Notes: generated by a model from the sequence alone, not told the origin. A stretch of DNA of 64,000 nucleotides from Paenibacillaceae bacterium (GCA_900766135.1 CAAFUF010000029.1:1-64000); one strand, 5' to 3'; counted from the first letter of the stretch, positions 45,020 to 53,793 are shown. Numbers and translations: made by a program.

Positions 45020-45764
45020 GGCTGTCTCCTCCAAGCAGCGACATCATGTCGATGATTTTCTGGAAAAAGGCCTGCCGGTTGTCCCCGCGATAGATTTCGT
45101 TGTACAGCTTCCCGTCCTTGATAAAAATGACCCGGTGGCAAAAGCTCGCGGCCAGCGCATCATGCGTGACCATCAGGATCGTCGCCCGGTGGGACTCGTT
45201 CATGGCGGCGAAAGCGTCCATGACGTCGCGGGAAGCTTTCGAGTCCAGGTTGCCCGTCGGCTCGTCGGCCAAGATCAGCGAGGGCTCATGAATCATCGCG
45301 CGGGCGATCGCCGTTCGCTGCATTTGTCCGCCCGATAATTCATAGGCATACTTCGGCAAAATCCCCTGGATCCCAAGCCGACGCGCCATCTCCAGCGCCT
45401 TCGCCTTCATGTCTGGAATAGAAACGCCATCCAGCGTTAATGGCAAAACGATGTTTTCCTCCGCCGTCAGCGTATCCAGCAGGTTGAAATGCTGAAAAAT
45501 GAACCCCAACTCCCGCCGCCGGAACAATGCCGTCTGTTCCCGGGTCATCCGATGCGGGTCCTGCCCATTCAAGGTCACCGCCCCCGAAGTTGGCTCGTCG
45601 ATCGTGGCGATGACGTTGAGCAGCGTCGTTTTGCCGCTGCCCGACGGCCCCATGATGCCGACGAATTCCCCTTCATGAATCCGGAAACTAACGCCGTCCA
45701 AAGCCTTGGTGGCGATCTTTCCCTCGTAGATTTTCGTTAATGCCGCAACTTCCAATACCGCCAT
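44994..45764 (-). CDS. BceA-type ABC transporter ATP-binding protein
   Basis: A 256-residue ATPase with Walker A GPSGSGKTTLL, signature LSGGQMQRTAIARAM and Walker B LILADEPTGNLD. It pairs with the downstream permease. The ATG at 45764 has AAGGAG 12 bp upstream, slightly far; a TTG three codons earlier would be too close. A 108-bp gap separates it from the sensor kinase. Confidence 0.92.
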   Translation of the reverse strand: MAVLEVAALTKIYEGKIATKALDGVSFRIHEGEFVGIMGPSGSGKTTLLNVIATIDEPTSGAVTLNGQDPHRMTREQTALFRRRELGFIFQHFNLLDTLTAEENIVLPLTLDGVSIPDMKAKALEMARRLGIQGILPKYAYELSGGQMQRTAIARAMIHEPSLILADEPTGNLDSKASRDVMDAFAAMNESHRATILMVTHDALAASFCHRVIFIKDGKLYNEIYRGDNRQAFFQKIIDMMSLLGGDSHDLSSIRL

Positions 45765-45872
45765 GCCGTTCAAGCGCTCCTTCTCATTACATCTCTCGTG
45801 TCATGGCATGCCGCCTGACACTTTTGATTATAGTAAAGCCGCCGGCTTACGCTCCATGGCTCAACCTTACAG

Positions 45873-46877
45873 TTACCTTACTTCGTTGTAAGCTTGACGG
45901 TCCGGCTGAAAGACGATCCGCGCGGTCGTCCCCGTCCCCTCCTGCGATTCCAGCTCGATCCGGTGCCCTAATTTAACGCATATTTCTTTCGCCAAGTACA
46001 ATCCCATGCCGGTGGATTCTTGAAAACTGCGACCATTGTCTCCGGTAAAATAAGCGTCGAACACCCGCGGAAGATCGCTCGCCGGAATGCCCACGCCTTC
46101 ATCCTCGACCTCAAGCACCGTCTCCCGCCCGCGCGCATAGCCGCGGAAATGGAGATTCGCCCGTTCCTTCACGGTATATTTGACGGCGTTCGTGATGAGC
46201 TGGGTCAGTACGAAAGTTAGCCATTTCTCGTCTGAAGCGACCGCGAGGCCATCGGGAATCCCGATCACGGGATAGACCTTGCGCCGAATGAACAATCTTT
46301 TTTGCGCCGAAGCAGCCGAACGTACGAGGGCCCCCAAATCCAGCGTCTCGACCACGAAGTCATGCTCGAACGTATCCAACCGGGCCGCGTAAAGCACCAT
46401 CTCCAGCCCCTTGCGCATCCGATCCAGCTCATCGCCGATCGCCACCGACCGAGCGTCGTCTTCATGCTGCACCATCAAGTGGATCACGGACAACGGCGTC
46501 TTCATTTGATGGACCCATTGATTCATAAAATGGCGATGGCCGTCGATCTTGCTCTGCTGCTCGCCGATTTCCTGCAAATAAAGGCGATATTGCGCCTTGA
46601 GCAACCGCTGCAGGGAGTCGGCCAGCGGCGAGCCCGGTTTGACATCGGCAAAAGCGCGCAGGGACTCGGGGACCAGCCCCAGCAGGCGATAGAACGACCG
46701 GTTCGTCCAATAGCGGATAACTAAAAATACGACCAAGACGCAAGAACTGAGCAATGCGGCATAAATGCTGATCGCCGCATGACGGTAACCGTCAAGCCAA
46801 TAGACCAGGGTGATCAAAGCCAGTTGCAGCAAATAAGCCAGAATGAACGGGCGTTGATCCCGCAAGAATAAACGCAT
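45873..46877 (-). CDS. BceS-type intramembrane-sensing histidine kinase
   Basis: A 334-residue kinase with two membrane helices (about 10-28 and 36-55) and almost no extracellular loop, which marks the BceS class that listens to the transporter rather than the peptide itself. The phosphorylated residue is His123 in WVHQMKTPLSVIHLM. The ATPase boxes are QLITNAVKYT, EDEGVGIPASDLPRVFD and STGMGLYLAKEI. It starts 4 bp after the response regulator. Confidence 0.92.
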   Translation of the reverse strand: MRLFLRDQRPFILAYLLQLALITLVYWLDGYRHAAISIYAALLSSCVLVVFLVIRYWTNRSFYRLLGLVPESLRAFADVKPGSPLADSLQRLLKAQYRLYLQEIGEQQSKIDGHRHFMNQWVHQMKTPLSVIHLMVQHEDDARSVAIGDELDRMRKGLEMVLYAARLDTFEHDFVVETLDLGALVRSAASAQKRLFIRRKVYPVIGIPDGLAVASDEKWLTFVLTQLITNAVKYTVKERANLHFRGYARGRETVLEVEDEGVGIPASDLPRVFDAYFTGDNGRSFQESTGMGLYLAKEICVKLGHRIELESQEGTGTTARIVFQPDRQAYNEVR

Positions 46878-46881
46878 GGGC

Positions 46882-47577
46882 TCACTCCCCCCATTGCGGC
46901 ACAAGCCGGTAACCCTGGCCCCGAACGGTTTGCAGCGCATCGTCGATCCCGAGGGCGGACAACTTCTTCCGCACCCGGGTTACGTAGACGTTCAGCGTAT
47001 TGTCGTCGACAAACGCCTGGTCATCCCAAATTTTCTCCAGCAACCGATCCCGGCTGACCACCTGCTCGATTTTGCCCATTAACTCGTCCAGGATTTTGAC
47101 CTCGGTTAAGCTTAGCTCGATCCGGTCGTCCCGCAAACTAAGGGATAGCCGGTCCCGATCCAGGCGCAGCCCGGCGACCGTAACCGTGCGGTCGTCCCCG
47201 CTTCCGGCATAGGTCCCATAGGCCCGGCGCAGCTGGCTTTTGATTTTGGCGATCACGATATCGTAATCAAACGGTTTGGTAATGTAGTCATCGGCCCCGT
47301 TTTCCAGCGCCATCACCTGGTCCATCTTTCCTTCGCGCGCCGACAAGAAAACGATTGGACAGGTCGATAAGTTGCGGATCTGTCGGCACCAGTAGTACCC
47401 GTCGTATTTCGGCAGATTCACGTCCAGCAGCACGAGATGCGGGGCATAACGCTCAAATTCGGTTTTGACCTCGCCGAAATCGGCGACTGCCAGCGTATCG
47501 TAACCAAACCGGTGCAAATATTGTTCCAGCAGCTCCACGAGCGGCTTGTCATCTTCGACGATATAGATTTTGAACAT
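46882..47577 (-). CDS. BceR-type OmpR-family response regulator
   Basis: A 231-residue regulator. The receiver domain has acidic pocket EDD (8-10), phospho-acceptor Asp52 (LLDVNLPKYDG) and Lys in DYITKPFDYD. The winged helix DNA-binding domain covers about 130-228, with NTLNVYVTRVRKKL. The ATG at 47577 has an AAAGGAGAAG site. The gene order regulator-kinase-ATPase-permease is standard for BceRSAB. Confidence 0.92.
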   Translation of the reverse strand: MFKIYIVEDDKPLVELLEQYLHRFGYDTLAVADFGEVKTEFERYAPHLVLLDVNLPKYDGYYWCRQIRNLSTCPIVFLSAREGKMDQVMALENGADDYITKPFDYDIVIAKIKSQLRRAYGTYAGSGDDRTVTVAGLRLDRDRLSLSLRDDRIELSLTEVKILDELMGKIEQVVSRDRLLEKIWDDQAFVDDNTLNVYVTRVRKKLSALGIDDALQTVRGQGYRLVPQWGE

Positions 47578-47648
47578 GTGCGCTTCTCCTTTTCTTTCAT
47601 CCCACTCCTTGCATTGTAACAAAGTCAGGCCTCGGAAATAAAATAGAG

Positions 47649-47682
47649 AGGTTCAGCCGCGAAGCTGCAACCCCTCTTGTCG
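47649..47682 (-). terminator. Weak terminator after the TM2-like gene
   Basis: AGAGGGGTTGCAGC...GCTGAACCTCT hairpin with an ATTTTATTT tail on the minus strand. Confidence 0.5.
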
Positions 47683-47695
47683 TCTTGCAAAAATG

Positions 47696-48787
47696 TTAGA
47701 TGTCCCCGTCGCTCCACAGCATATCCCGCCGTTTCGGCCGGGCTAACAGCTTGATTCCGCCGCCGATCAGCAGCACGGCGACGATCGTCGGCCGGAGGTA
47801 TTTCTCGATCCGAAGATGCAAGTGAAGCTCGGGGAAGTTCGCGTCCAGCACCGGAACGATGAGCTCCATTCCGACGAAATGCACCCCTAACAGGATCAGC
47901 ACGATACCCAGCCAATGCTGGTATTCGCCGCGGGTTTGTAGCAGCGGGTGATCCTCCATCGGCAGGATCCCGTAACGGCTCGTCTGCTGCAGACCGTCAA
48001 AGAAACAATAAAACCAGATGATCGGGATGACGAACAGAAACACCGAAAGCCGCAGCACGTCGATCACATAAAAGCTGCCCAGGAACAGGACCATCATCTG
48101 CAGGCCGCGTTTTTGGAGACCTAGATACATTTGGCCCGCTCCCGGAAATGCGGACAGCAGCGTTGCCAGCACTTTGCTGCGACGGCCTTCGATTCGGCCT
48201 GCCTCCCAATCGTCGAACGGAGTCCGGTCGACGAGCGGCTCCCCCGCCAACTTCCGGTGCACCAGTTGCACCGCGTCGAACATGCTGTACAGCCAAATGA
48301 TCGGCAGCAAGCCGAGGAACAGCAAGAAGACCGATTCATGCGTAATGCCTGTCACGAAAAACATCATCGTGATCAAGCCGAAAAAGGCGATCAAAAACGA
48401 TAGTCCCCGCTGCATCAGGCCCAGCTGAAAATGGCCCAAGCCCGGAACAAACGACAGCAGAATCGTAAAGAATTTCTCCGATTCCCTTCCTTCGTCCGTC
48501 ATCTGCCGGACATGCTCCCGGTAAGCGCGTTCCTCCGGGGATTCGCGAAGCATCGTAATCAATAGATCGGCCATCGAGATCAACCAGAGAAGGATTGCCG
48601 CGATAAGGGTCACCATGGCCAGCTCCCCGCTATCCGCGGCCATCGCGACAACAAACCCAAACAGCAGTCCGCCGAAGAACAGGATCGGGTACGTGATCCC
48701 CCTTCCTTTTTTGCCCCAGTACAGATGTCCCACTCCCGGGATGAAGTTTAACAATAAAGCTAGCAGTCGATTTCGCTCATACGGCAT
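47696..48787 (-). CDS. Membrane protein with three TM2-like repeats
   Basis: A 363-residue membrane protein. A TM2-like motif is repeated three times: LLNFIPGVGHLYWGKKGRG (about 12), LLSFVPGLGHFQLGLMQRG (about 110) and LLSAFPGAGQMYLGLQKRG (about 212). Each is followed by one or two membrane segments. The C-terminal part resembles a LiaF/DUF5668 membrane domain. It is 44 bp after the anti-sigma gene, so it is probably co-expressed with the sigma factor. No function can be assigned; an envelope-stress role is inferred from context. Confidence 0.75.
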   Translation of the reverse strand: MPYERNRLLALLLNFIPGVGHLYWGKKGRGITYPILFFGGLLFGFVVAMAADSGELAMVTLIAAILLWLISMADLLITMLRESPEERAYREHVRQMTDEGRESEKFFTILLSFVPGLGHFQLGLMQRGLSFLIAFFGLITMMFFVTGITHESVFLLFLGLLPIIWLYSMFDAVQLVHRKLAGEPLVDRTPFDDWEAGRIEGRRSKVLATLLSAFPGAGQMYLGLQKRGLQMMVLFLGSFYVIDVLRLSVFLFVIPIIWFYCFFDGLQQTSRYGILPMEDHPLLQTRGEYQHWLGIVLILLGVHFVGMELIVPVLDANFPELHLHLRIEKYLRPTIVAVLLIGGGIKLLARPKRRDMLWSDGDI

Positions 48788-48831
48788 ATGTTTTCTTCCT
48801 TTCTTCTATCATTCTATGAATAATCCACGCG

Positions 48832-49272
48832 TTAGCGTTGCCACCCGTCCAACCAGCCGGTCGTCGCCTCCATCATCCGTTCGCTTAAGGAGGACGGATT
48901 CGGGCGATTCATCAGATGATTGGTCTCCGCCGCGATTTTATCGAAAAATCCGCTGCCGAGCAGCAACGCCGTCAAGGTCGCCGCGATCGCATAATGCAGC
49001 AGCGGGTGTCGGGCCCAGGTCTTGCGTATGCCGCTTCGCGCCACGCTATCTTTCATTTGCGGAAGCTTTTCCAAAATTGATTGTAAGTAGGCTTCTTCCT
49101 CAATTGGATGCGGAAGCTCGCTTTCCAAGGAGGACAATGCGGCGGCATAGGCGGCGAAAGCTGCCTCATCCCCTTGCAACAAAGCTTCCATGCGCGCCTC
49201 CGTGTTCGGATCCAGTCCGCCGCGGATATAGCTCCGCCACAACGCTAAATCCTCAGGCTGCTGATGGCTCAT
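48832..49272 (-). CDS. Putative anti-sigma factor, single-pass membrane protein
   Basis: A 146-residue protein with an acidic cytoplasmic N-terminus (about 1-85), one membrane helix near residues 93-110 (YAIAATLTALLLGSGFF) and a short outside tail. It has no zinc-binding HxxxCxxC, so it is not a ZAS-type anti-sigma. Its ATG at 49272 overlaps the sigma gene stop (ATGA), with a GGGAGG site. Gene order and topology, rather than sequence similarity, support the call. Confidence 0.7.
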   Translation of the reverse strand: MSHQQPEDLALWRSYIRGGLDPNTEARMEALLQGDEAAFAAYAAALSSLESELPHPIEEEAYLQSILEKLPQMKDSVARSGIRKTWARHPLLHYAIAATLTALLLGSGFFDKIAAETNHLMNRPNPSSLSERMMEATTGWLDGWQR

Positions 49273-49859
49273 CCCCATTCCTCCCTTGACCAATGCTCGC
49301 GAATATAGGCCCTTGCCCGGTACAGCCTCGATTCGACGGTTTTTACCGCCACGCTAAGCTCCGCGGCAATTTGTTCATGGCTTTTGCCTTCCAGGTAAAA
49401 TTTTGTGACGATCTGGCGGTGTCCCGCCGGCAGCCCCGCAACTCGCTGGCGTACCTCCGTGCTCCGTTCGGCGTCGATCAAACCAAACAGCTGGTCCTCT
49501 TCCGAACCCGACGCCTGCAGGTCCAGATCGGCCGGGTCCCAATGTTCTTCCTTGCGACGGTCCCTCTTCCGCTTGATGTCGATCGACTTGTTGACGGCAA
49601 TCCGGGTCATCCAGGTCTTGAGACCTTGGGAGCGATACTCCGGGAGAGCTTTATAGATTTGCAGAAAGGTTTCCTGCGCGGCGTCCTCCGCTTCCTTGGC
49701 ATCATGCAGCACCGAATGGGCCACCCGGTACACATAGGTCCCGTATTCCCGGACCAGCCACGGAAAGACGCTGCGGTCTCCCTGCTGGAATCTTAGAATA
49801 AACGACGTTTCATCAATGACTCTCCCCTCCTCCCCAATAGATAGACGACGGTTGTCCAT
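49269..49859 (-). CDS. ECF-type RNA polymerase sigma factor
   Basis: A 196-residue sigma factor. Region 2 spans about 25-95 (DAKEAEDAAQETFLQIYKAL and TWMTRIAVNKSIDIKRKRD). Region 4 spans about 130-185 (LPAGHRQIVTKFYLEGKSHE, then VAVKTVESRLYRARAYIREH). The ATG at 49859 has a modest GGGGCAGG site. A much better GGGGAGGAGGGGAG stretch lies 14 codons inside but precedes ATT, not a normal start. It probably responds to an envelope signal through the downstream anti-sigma. Confidence 0.9.
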   Translation of the reverse strand: MDNRRLSIGEEGRVIDETSFILRFQQGDRSVFPWLVREYGTYVYRVAHSVLHDAKEAEDAAQETFLQIYKALPEYRSQGLKTWMTRIAVNKSIDIKRKRDRRKEEHWDPADLDLQASGSEEDQLFGLIDAERSTEVRQRVAGLPAGHRQIVTKFYLEGKSHEQIAAELSVAVKTVESRLYRARAYIREHWSREEWG

Positions 49860-49882
49860 CCTGCCCCTGCACTATTTAAAAA

Positions 49883-49905
49883 AACGTTTGAAACCGTTAA
49901 AGTTC
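49883..49905 (-). promoter_or_regulatory. Possible autoregulated ECF promoter
   Basis: Minus-strand GAAC (49902-49905), 15 bp, CGTT (49883-49886) resembles ECF promoters (GAAC-N15/16-CGT), 24 bp ahead of the sigma gene start. Confidence 0.4.
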
Positions 49906-50050
49906 TACAAACTCCCGCAATTTGAAATGAATGTCATAATATATTACATAAAATTCGGATATTTTAAATGTTTTAAAACTGCCTTTAAGAACGCTTAGGA
50001 GGACGAAAACACAAGGACCTACAGGATTTTAGCGCTTTATTGAGCCTCTA
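49906..50050. other. AT-rich intergenic stretch without a gene
   Basis: The gap between the ECF sigma gene and the asparaginase gene is about 300 bp. Apart from the ECF promoter candidate on the left and the GlnR box and promoter on the right, this part is AT-rich and shows no open frame, RNA or repeat I can support. Confidence 0.6.
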
Positions 50051-50056
50051 ACTCGT

Positions 50057-50086
50057 TTGTCAATATACATGACATCAAACTATAAT
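50057..50086 (+). promoter_or_regulatory. Asparaginase promoter with a GlnR-type box
   Basis: TGTCA-ATATACA-TGACA (50058-50074) fits the GlnR/TnrA consensus TGTNA-N7-TNACA at every fixed base. It overlaps the -35 TTGTCA (50057-50062), which is 18 bp from a perfect TATAAT (50081-50086). Confidence 0.72.
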
Positions 50087-50162
50087 TTCACTCAAGTTAA
50101 CGGATCTCGCGTTAGGTTTAATTACATATCGTTAACTAAAAAACATCTTGGAGGTTGATGGA

Positions 50163-51323
50163 ATGAAGAAGTGGACATCCCGAAGTTTGAAGGCCTTATT
50201 GGTCACCGGCCTTGCCGTGACCGCGCTGCTCCCCAATCTATATCTCTCGCCGGCTTCCGCGGCCGAAACCGTTACGGGCACCGTTAACTCGACCGAAGCC
50301 GTAAAGAAGCTGCCGAAAGTGCAGGTCATCGCCACCGGCGGTACGCTGGCCGGGCAATCCACGGATGAAACGAGCTTCCAAACTTATCGGGCCGGTTCGC
50401 TGCCGATCGCCGATCTCGTGGCATCCCTCCCGAATAAGGATCAAATCGCCGAGGTCTCCATTTATCAGTTCGGCAACTCCGGCTCCAGCGCCTATACGAT
50501 TGAGCAATTATACGATCTTTCCTTAAAAGTAGATGAAGCCCTCAAAACCCAGGACGGGGTCGTCGTCACAACGGGTACGGATACCATGGAGGAAATCGCC
50601 TATTTCCTCGACCTGACCGTACGTAGTCCGAAGCCGGTCGTCATCACGGGTTCGATGCGGCCTTGGACGGTCATCGGAACGGATGCTCCGGCCAACCTCT
50701 ATAACGCCATTAAGCTGGCGGCGAGCGGGAAAACGAAGTATTTCGGCACCGTTCTGATGCTGAACGACGAGTTCCATGCCGCACGCGAAGTCACGAAAAC
50801 GAACTCCTACCGTACCGATACGTTTGTGACTCCGGAAATCGGAGCGCTAGGTTATATCGACGAAAAAACGATCCGCGTGTACCGCGCCCCTTTCCGTGCC
50901 TTGAAGTCGTCCACGGCCTGGGCTACGCCGTTTGATTTAAGCAAGATCACCAAAAAGGATTTGGCAAAGGTTGAAATCGCCTACTCCTATCAGGATGCCG
51001 GCGCAGGGGCGATCAGCGGATTCGTCGCGAACGGGGCTAAAGGCATCGTCACTGCCGGCACCGGTGCGGGCGGTATCTCCAAAGCGATGAGCGAGGAGCG
51101 TAAAGCCGCCATCGAGAAAGGCGTCGTATTTGTGACAACGACCCGGACCGGCTCCGGCAGCAACTATTCCAGCGGCGACGGCGTTATTGCCGGCGACAAC
51201 CTGAATGCGGCTCATGCCCGAATTCTCTTGCTCTTGTGCTTGTCCTTCTCCAAAGACTTCGATACGGTCAAAAATTGGTTTACCACGGTTGGGTACGGCC
51301 AAATTGAGCTTCCGGCCAAATAA
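50163..51323 (+). CDS. Exported L-asparaginase, type II
   Basis: A 386-residue secreted asparaginase that frees ammonia from asparagine. A signal peptide ends near residue 36 (SPASAAE). The two catalytic Thr motifs are IATGGTLAGQS and TTGTDTMEEIAYF, and VITGSMRPW is conserved. The ATG at 50163 has a GGAGG site; an earlier GTG/TTG-type start is not needed. The promoter GlnR box indicates nitrogen control, as for ansZ in Bacillus subtilis. It is monocistronic with its own terminator. Confidence 0.93.
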   Translation: MKKWTSRSLKALLVTGLAVTALLPNLYLSPASAAETVTGTVNSTEAVKKLPKVQVIATGGTLAGQSTDETSFQTYRAGSLPIADLVASLPNKDQIAEVSIYQFGNSGSSAYTIEQLYDLSLKVDEALKTQDGVVVTTGTDTMEEIAYFLDLTVRSPKPVVITGSMRPWTVIGTDAPANLYNAIKLAASGKTKYFGTVLMLNDEFHAAREVTKTNSYRTDTFVTPEIGALGYIDEKTIRVYRAPFRALKSSTAWATPFDLSKITKKDLAKVEIAYSYQDAGAGAISGFVANGAKGIVTAGTGAGGISKAMSEERKAAIEKGVVFVTTTRTGSGSNYSSGDGVIAGDNLNAAHARILLLLCLSFSKDFDTVKNWFTTVGYGQIELPAK

Positions 51324-51343
51324 GGAGAGGCCTATCTCCATAG

Positions 51344-51384
51344 AACAAGCCGCGCGTTCTTAGCGAACGCGCGGCTTGTTTTTT
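51344..51384 (+). terminator. Terminator of the asparaginase gene
   Basis: A perfect 16-bp stem, AACAAGCCGCGCGTTC/GAACGCGCGGCTTGTT, with a TTAGC loop and six T. Confidence 0.92.
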
Positions 51385-51443
51385 CGCCTGATTGACGAGC
51401 CTGCGGGGAATCGGTAAGATTTGGGTGGAGGTGTTGATCCAAA

Positions 51444-51812
51444 ATGACTTTACTGCTTACTTTAGGCGGAATCATGATGTTCCTCGCCGTCGCGCTTGGT
51501 GCTTTCGGCGCCCATGCTCTTAAGAACCGCTTGACCGAGGATCGGCAGAAAACGTACCAAACCGGGATCCAGTATCATATCGCTCACGGACAGGGGTTGA
51601 TTCTGCTTGGTCTTGCCGCCGCGCAGTTCGAGAGCACAACGCAAATCGTACTCGCCGGTTGGTTCCTGCTTGCCGGGATCATTCTGTTCTCCGGCAGCCT
51701 GTATGCCTTGAGTTTGACCGGCATCCGCAAATTAGGCGCCATCACGCCGATTGGCGGTGTTTGTTTTCTTGCGGGCTGGGTGATTTTCGTCATCGCCGCG
51801 ATGCAAGGCTAA
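51444..51812 (+). CDS. DUF423 family small membrane protein
   Basis: A 122-residue protein with four hydrophobic segments and the DUF423 signature ALGAFGAHALKNRL near residue 18, plus YHIAHGQGLILLGLA and ITPIGGVCFLAGWV. It is full length. The family (YwdK in Bacillus) has no firm function. The start at 51444 has a GGAGGTG site. The HAD-like gene follows 50 bp later. Confidence 0.88.
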   Translation: MTLLLTLGGIMMFLAVALGAFGAHALKNRLTEDRQKTYQTGIQYHIAHGQGLILLGLAAAQFESTTQIVLAGWFLLAGIILFSGSLYALSLTGIRKLGAITPIGGVCFLAGWVIFVIAAMQG

Positions 51813-51862
51813 TGTCCGAGCAAGGCTAAAACAGATTACATATGGGGAGAGGGACAAACGCA

Positions 51863-52405
51863 ATGGCGGACAAACGATTAATTCTCTTTTTGGATAGCGG
51901 TGACACGCTCGTCAACGAAGCAACGGAAGTGCGGGATGACGAAGGCATCGTCGTGAAGGCGGATCTGATCCCCGGTGCGAAGGAACTGGTCCGGGAGCTG
52001 CACGAACGCGGTTATACCTTGGCCCTCGTTGCCGACGGAGAGGCGCAGTCGTTCAAGAATATCTATCGTCAGCACGGGCTGTACGACGCATTTGCGGCCA
52101 TGATCTATTCGGAAAATATCAAAGCGGAAAAGCCCAGCCCCCGCATGTTCAAAGCGGCGCTTGGCGCATTGGATTTAAGCGAAACCGATATCCCGCGAAT
52201 CGCCATGGTCGGCAACAATCTCAGCCGCGACATCAAAGGAGCGAATGCGCTGGGGATCACCAGCGTGTTCTTGAAATGGACACCGCGCTATCCGCATACG
52301 CCGGCTGGCCCCGAAGAAGAACCCGATTACGCGATCAATGAACCGCTGGAATTGCTGGAGCTGGCGGAACGGCTGAATGCCCGGTTATCTGCGGTAAAGA
52401 ACTAG
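51863..52405 (+). CDS. HAD-superfamily protein with altered first motif
   Basis: A 180-residue HAD-fold protein. Motif I reads LFLDSGDTLV: the nucleophile Asp11 is present, but the residue two places later, normally Asp, is Gly, with Asp shifted to the third place. The later Lys (KAEKPSPRMF) and acidic motif (MVGNNLSRDIKGANALG) are conserved. It may therefore act on an unusual substrate or have weak phosphatase activity. The ATG at 51863 has a GGGGAGAGGG site. Confidence 0.8.
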   Translation: MADKRLILFLDSGDTLVNEATEVRDDEGIVVKADLIPGAKELVRELHERGYTLALVADGEAQSFKNIYRQHGLYDAFAAMIYSENIKAEKPSPRMFKAALGALDLSETDIPRIAMVGNNLSRDIKGANALGITSVFLKWTPRYPHTPAGPEEEPDYAINEPLELLELAERLNARLSAVKN

Positions 52406-52442
52406 GTTATAGCCAAGCCCATTTCATGACGTGGCGGAAGTA

Positions 52443-52633
52443 AAAAATACCTGCAAAAGTGCAGTAATTTCGGCCGATTTCTTAGATTACGGCGAAATAA
52501 CTGCAATAATGCAGGTATTTTTCTTATTACTCGCGATAATCGTGCTTTCTCTCCTAAATAACTGTATTTTTGCAGGTATTCGCGAGAATTTAGCCGATCC
52601 TGGGAAAATACCTGCACTTTTGCAGGAATTTGC
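52443..52633. repeat. Array of four CTGCA hairpin units
   Basis: Each unit resembles AATACCTGCA-N4-TGCAGTTATTT. Units start with CTGCA or CTGTA at 52451, 52501, 52562 and 52612 (steps 50, 61, 50 bp). Units 1 and 2 face each other and could form one 30-bp-armed hairpin. It lies just after the HAD-like gene and may end its transcript. No gene is present. Confidence 0.7.
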
Positions 52634-52770
52634 CGGGATCGCTTCGTTGCACAGGAAGTGCTCGCCTTTACCGCAAATTCCTCTTACGATGGAATGAACC
52701 GAGGCACGTTCGATCATGGATCACGGACTAATTGCTTCCGCGGACGGATTCGCGCCCCCCGGCGACGCTC

Positions 52771-53679
52771 CTACTCGAACGCGTTCAACCGCACCCGCAG
52801 AAAATTGTAGATTTCTTCCGCAATGTTGGCTTGGCAGCAGGATTCCAGCCCTTCGAACCCCGGAGAGGAGTTGGCTTCGCAAATTTTGAAGTGGTCCCCG
52901 TCGAACAGCAGGTCGATGCCGGCGATATCCAGGTTTAATAAACGAGCGGCCTCCAGCGCCAGCCATTCGATCTCCGGGGTGATTTCGTACGGTTCCACGT
53001 AACCGCCGCGCGAATAGTTGGCTTTGAAGCTGTCATTGCCGGAACTGCGTTTCATTGCCGCTATGGCGCGACCGCCGATGGTCAGGACACGCAGATCCAC
53101 ACCACGGCTGGACGCCACGAATTCCTGCAGGATCATGGTCGCGTTCTCTTTATAAGCGTTGATCATCTCCAGCAAATCAATGAAATTCAACCGGTTTTCC
53201 GCCAGAAATACTCCGCTGCCCTGCGAGCCGGAAATCGTTTTGACGACAACCGGAAATCCCAGATGCTTGTCCACCAGTTCAACGTCCACTTTAGAACGGA
53301 TCAACATCGTTTTGGGAACGGGTAGATTGTATTGGGCCAAAATCTGCAGCGTAAACAGCTTGTCCTTGACCGTATCGATGCTTTGCGCCGTATTTAAGGT
53401 ATGGACACCCAACCTCTCCAAGTGGCGGATCAACGCCAACCCGAAGTAATTCGTTCCCGCCCCCATCCGCGGCAGGACGAAATCGGGAAGCGGCAGCACT
53501 TCGCCGCCGACCATCACGCTTTTCCGGTCATCCCGCGTGACGATCAATTCGAACTGCTCAGGTGCGAATACCCTCACGTCGATCCCTTGCTTTTCAGCCT
53601 CTTCCATCAGCCTTTTAATTTCATAGGTTTCCGGCTTCACGTCGTTAACGGAGCTTTTATAAATGATCCAGCCTTGCAT
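52771..53679 (-). CDS. RimK-like ATP-grasp ligase
   Basis: A 302-residue ATP-grasp enzyme of the RimK/glutamate ligase type. Features include FPVVVKTISGSQGSGVFL (ATP-binding Gly loop, about 143-160), ILQEFVASSRGVDLRVLTIG, and the metal-binding DIAGIDLLFDGDHFKICEAN near residues 252-271. Such enzymes join amino acids to proteins or cofactors. It appears monocistronic; the acceptor cannot be told. Confidence 0.85.
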   Translation of the reverse strand: MQGWIIYKSSVNDVKPETYEIKRLMEEAEKQGIDVRVFAPEQFELIVTRDDRKSVMVGGEVLPLPDFVLPRMGAGTNYFGLALIRHLERLGVHTLNTAQSIDTVKDKLFTLQILAQYNLPVPKTMLIRSKVDVELVDKHLGFPVVVKTISGSQGSGVFLAENRLNFIDLLEMINAYKENATMILQEFVASSRGVDLRVLTIGGRAIAAMKRSSGNDSFKANYSRGGYVEPYEITPEIEWLALEAARLLNLDIAGIDLLFDGDHFKICEANSSPGFEGLESCCQANIAEEIYNFLRVRLNAFE

Positions 53680-53793
53680 CGGTATCGTCCTCCTGGGAAA
53701 TGATCACCTGAGATGAACTCTCTCCTCAGTGTACGTCCTCTATTCGTTTCTAGTATGATGCCAAATCGAGATTCATGTAAAAATCGCAGGCAC

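Noticed and set aside
52443..52633. CRISPR array
   Set aside because: Units are palindromic, alternate in orientation and vary in sequence; spacers are not of uniform length and no cas genes are near.
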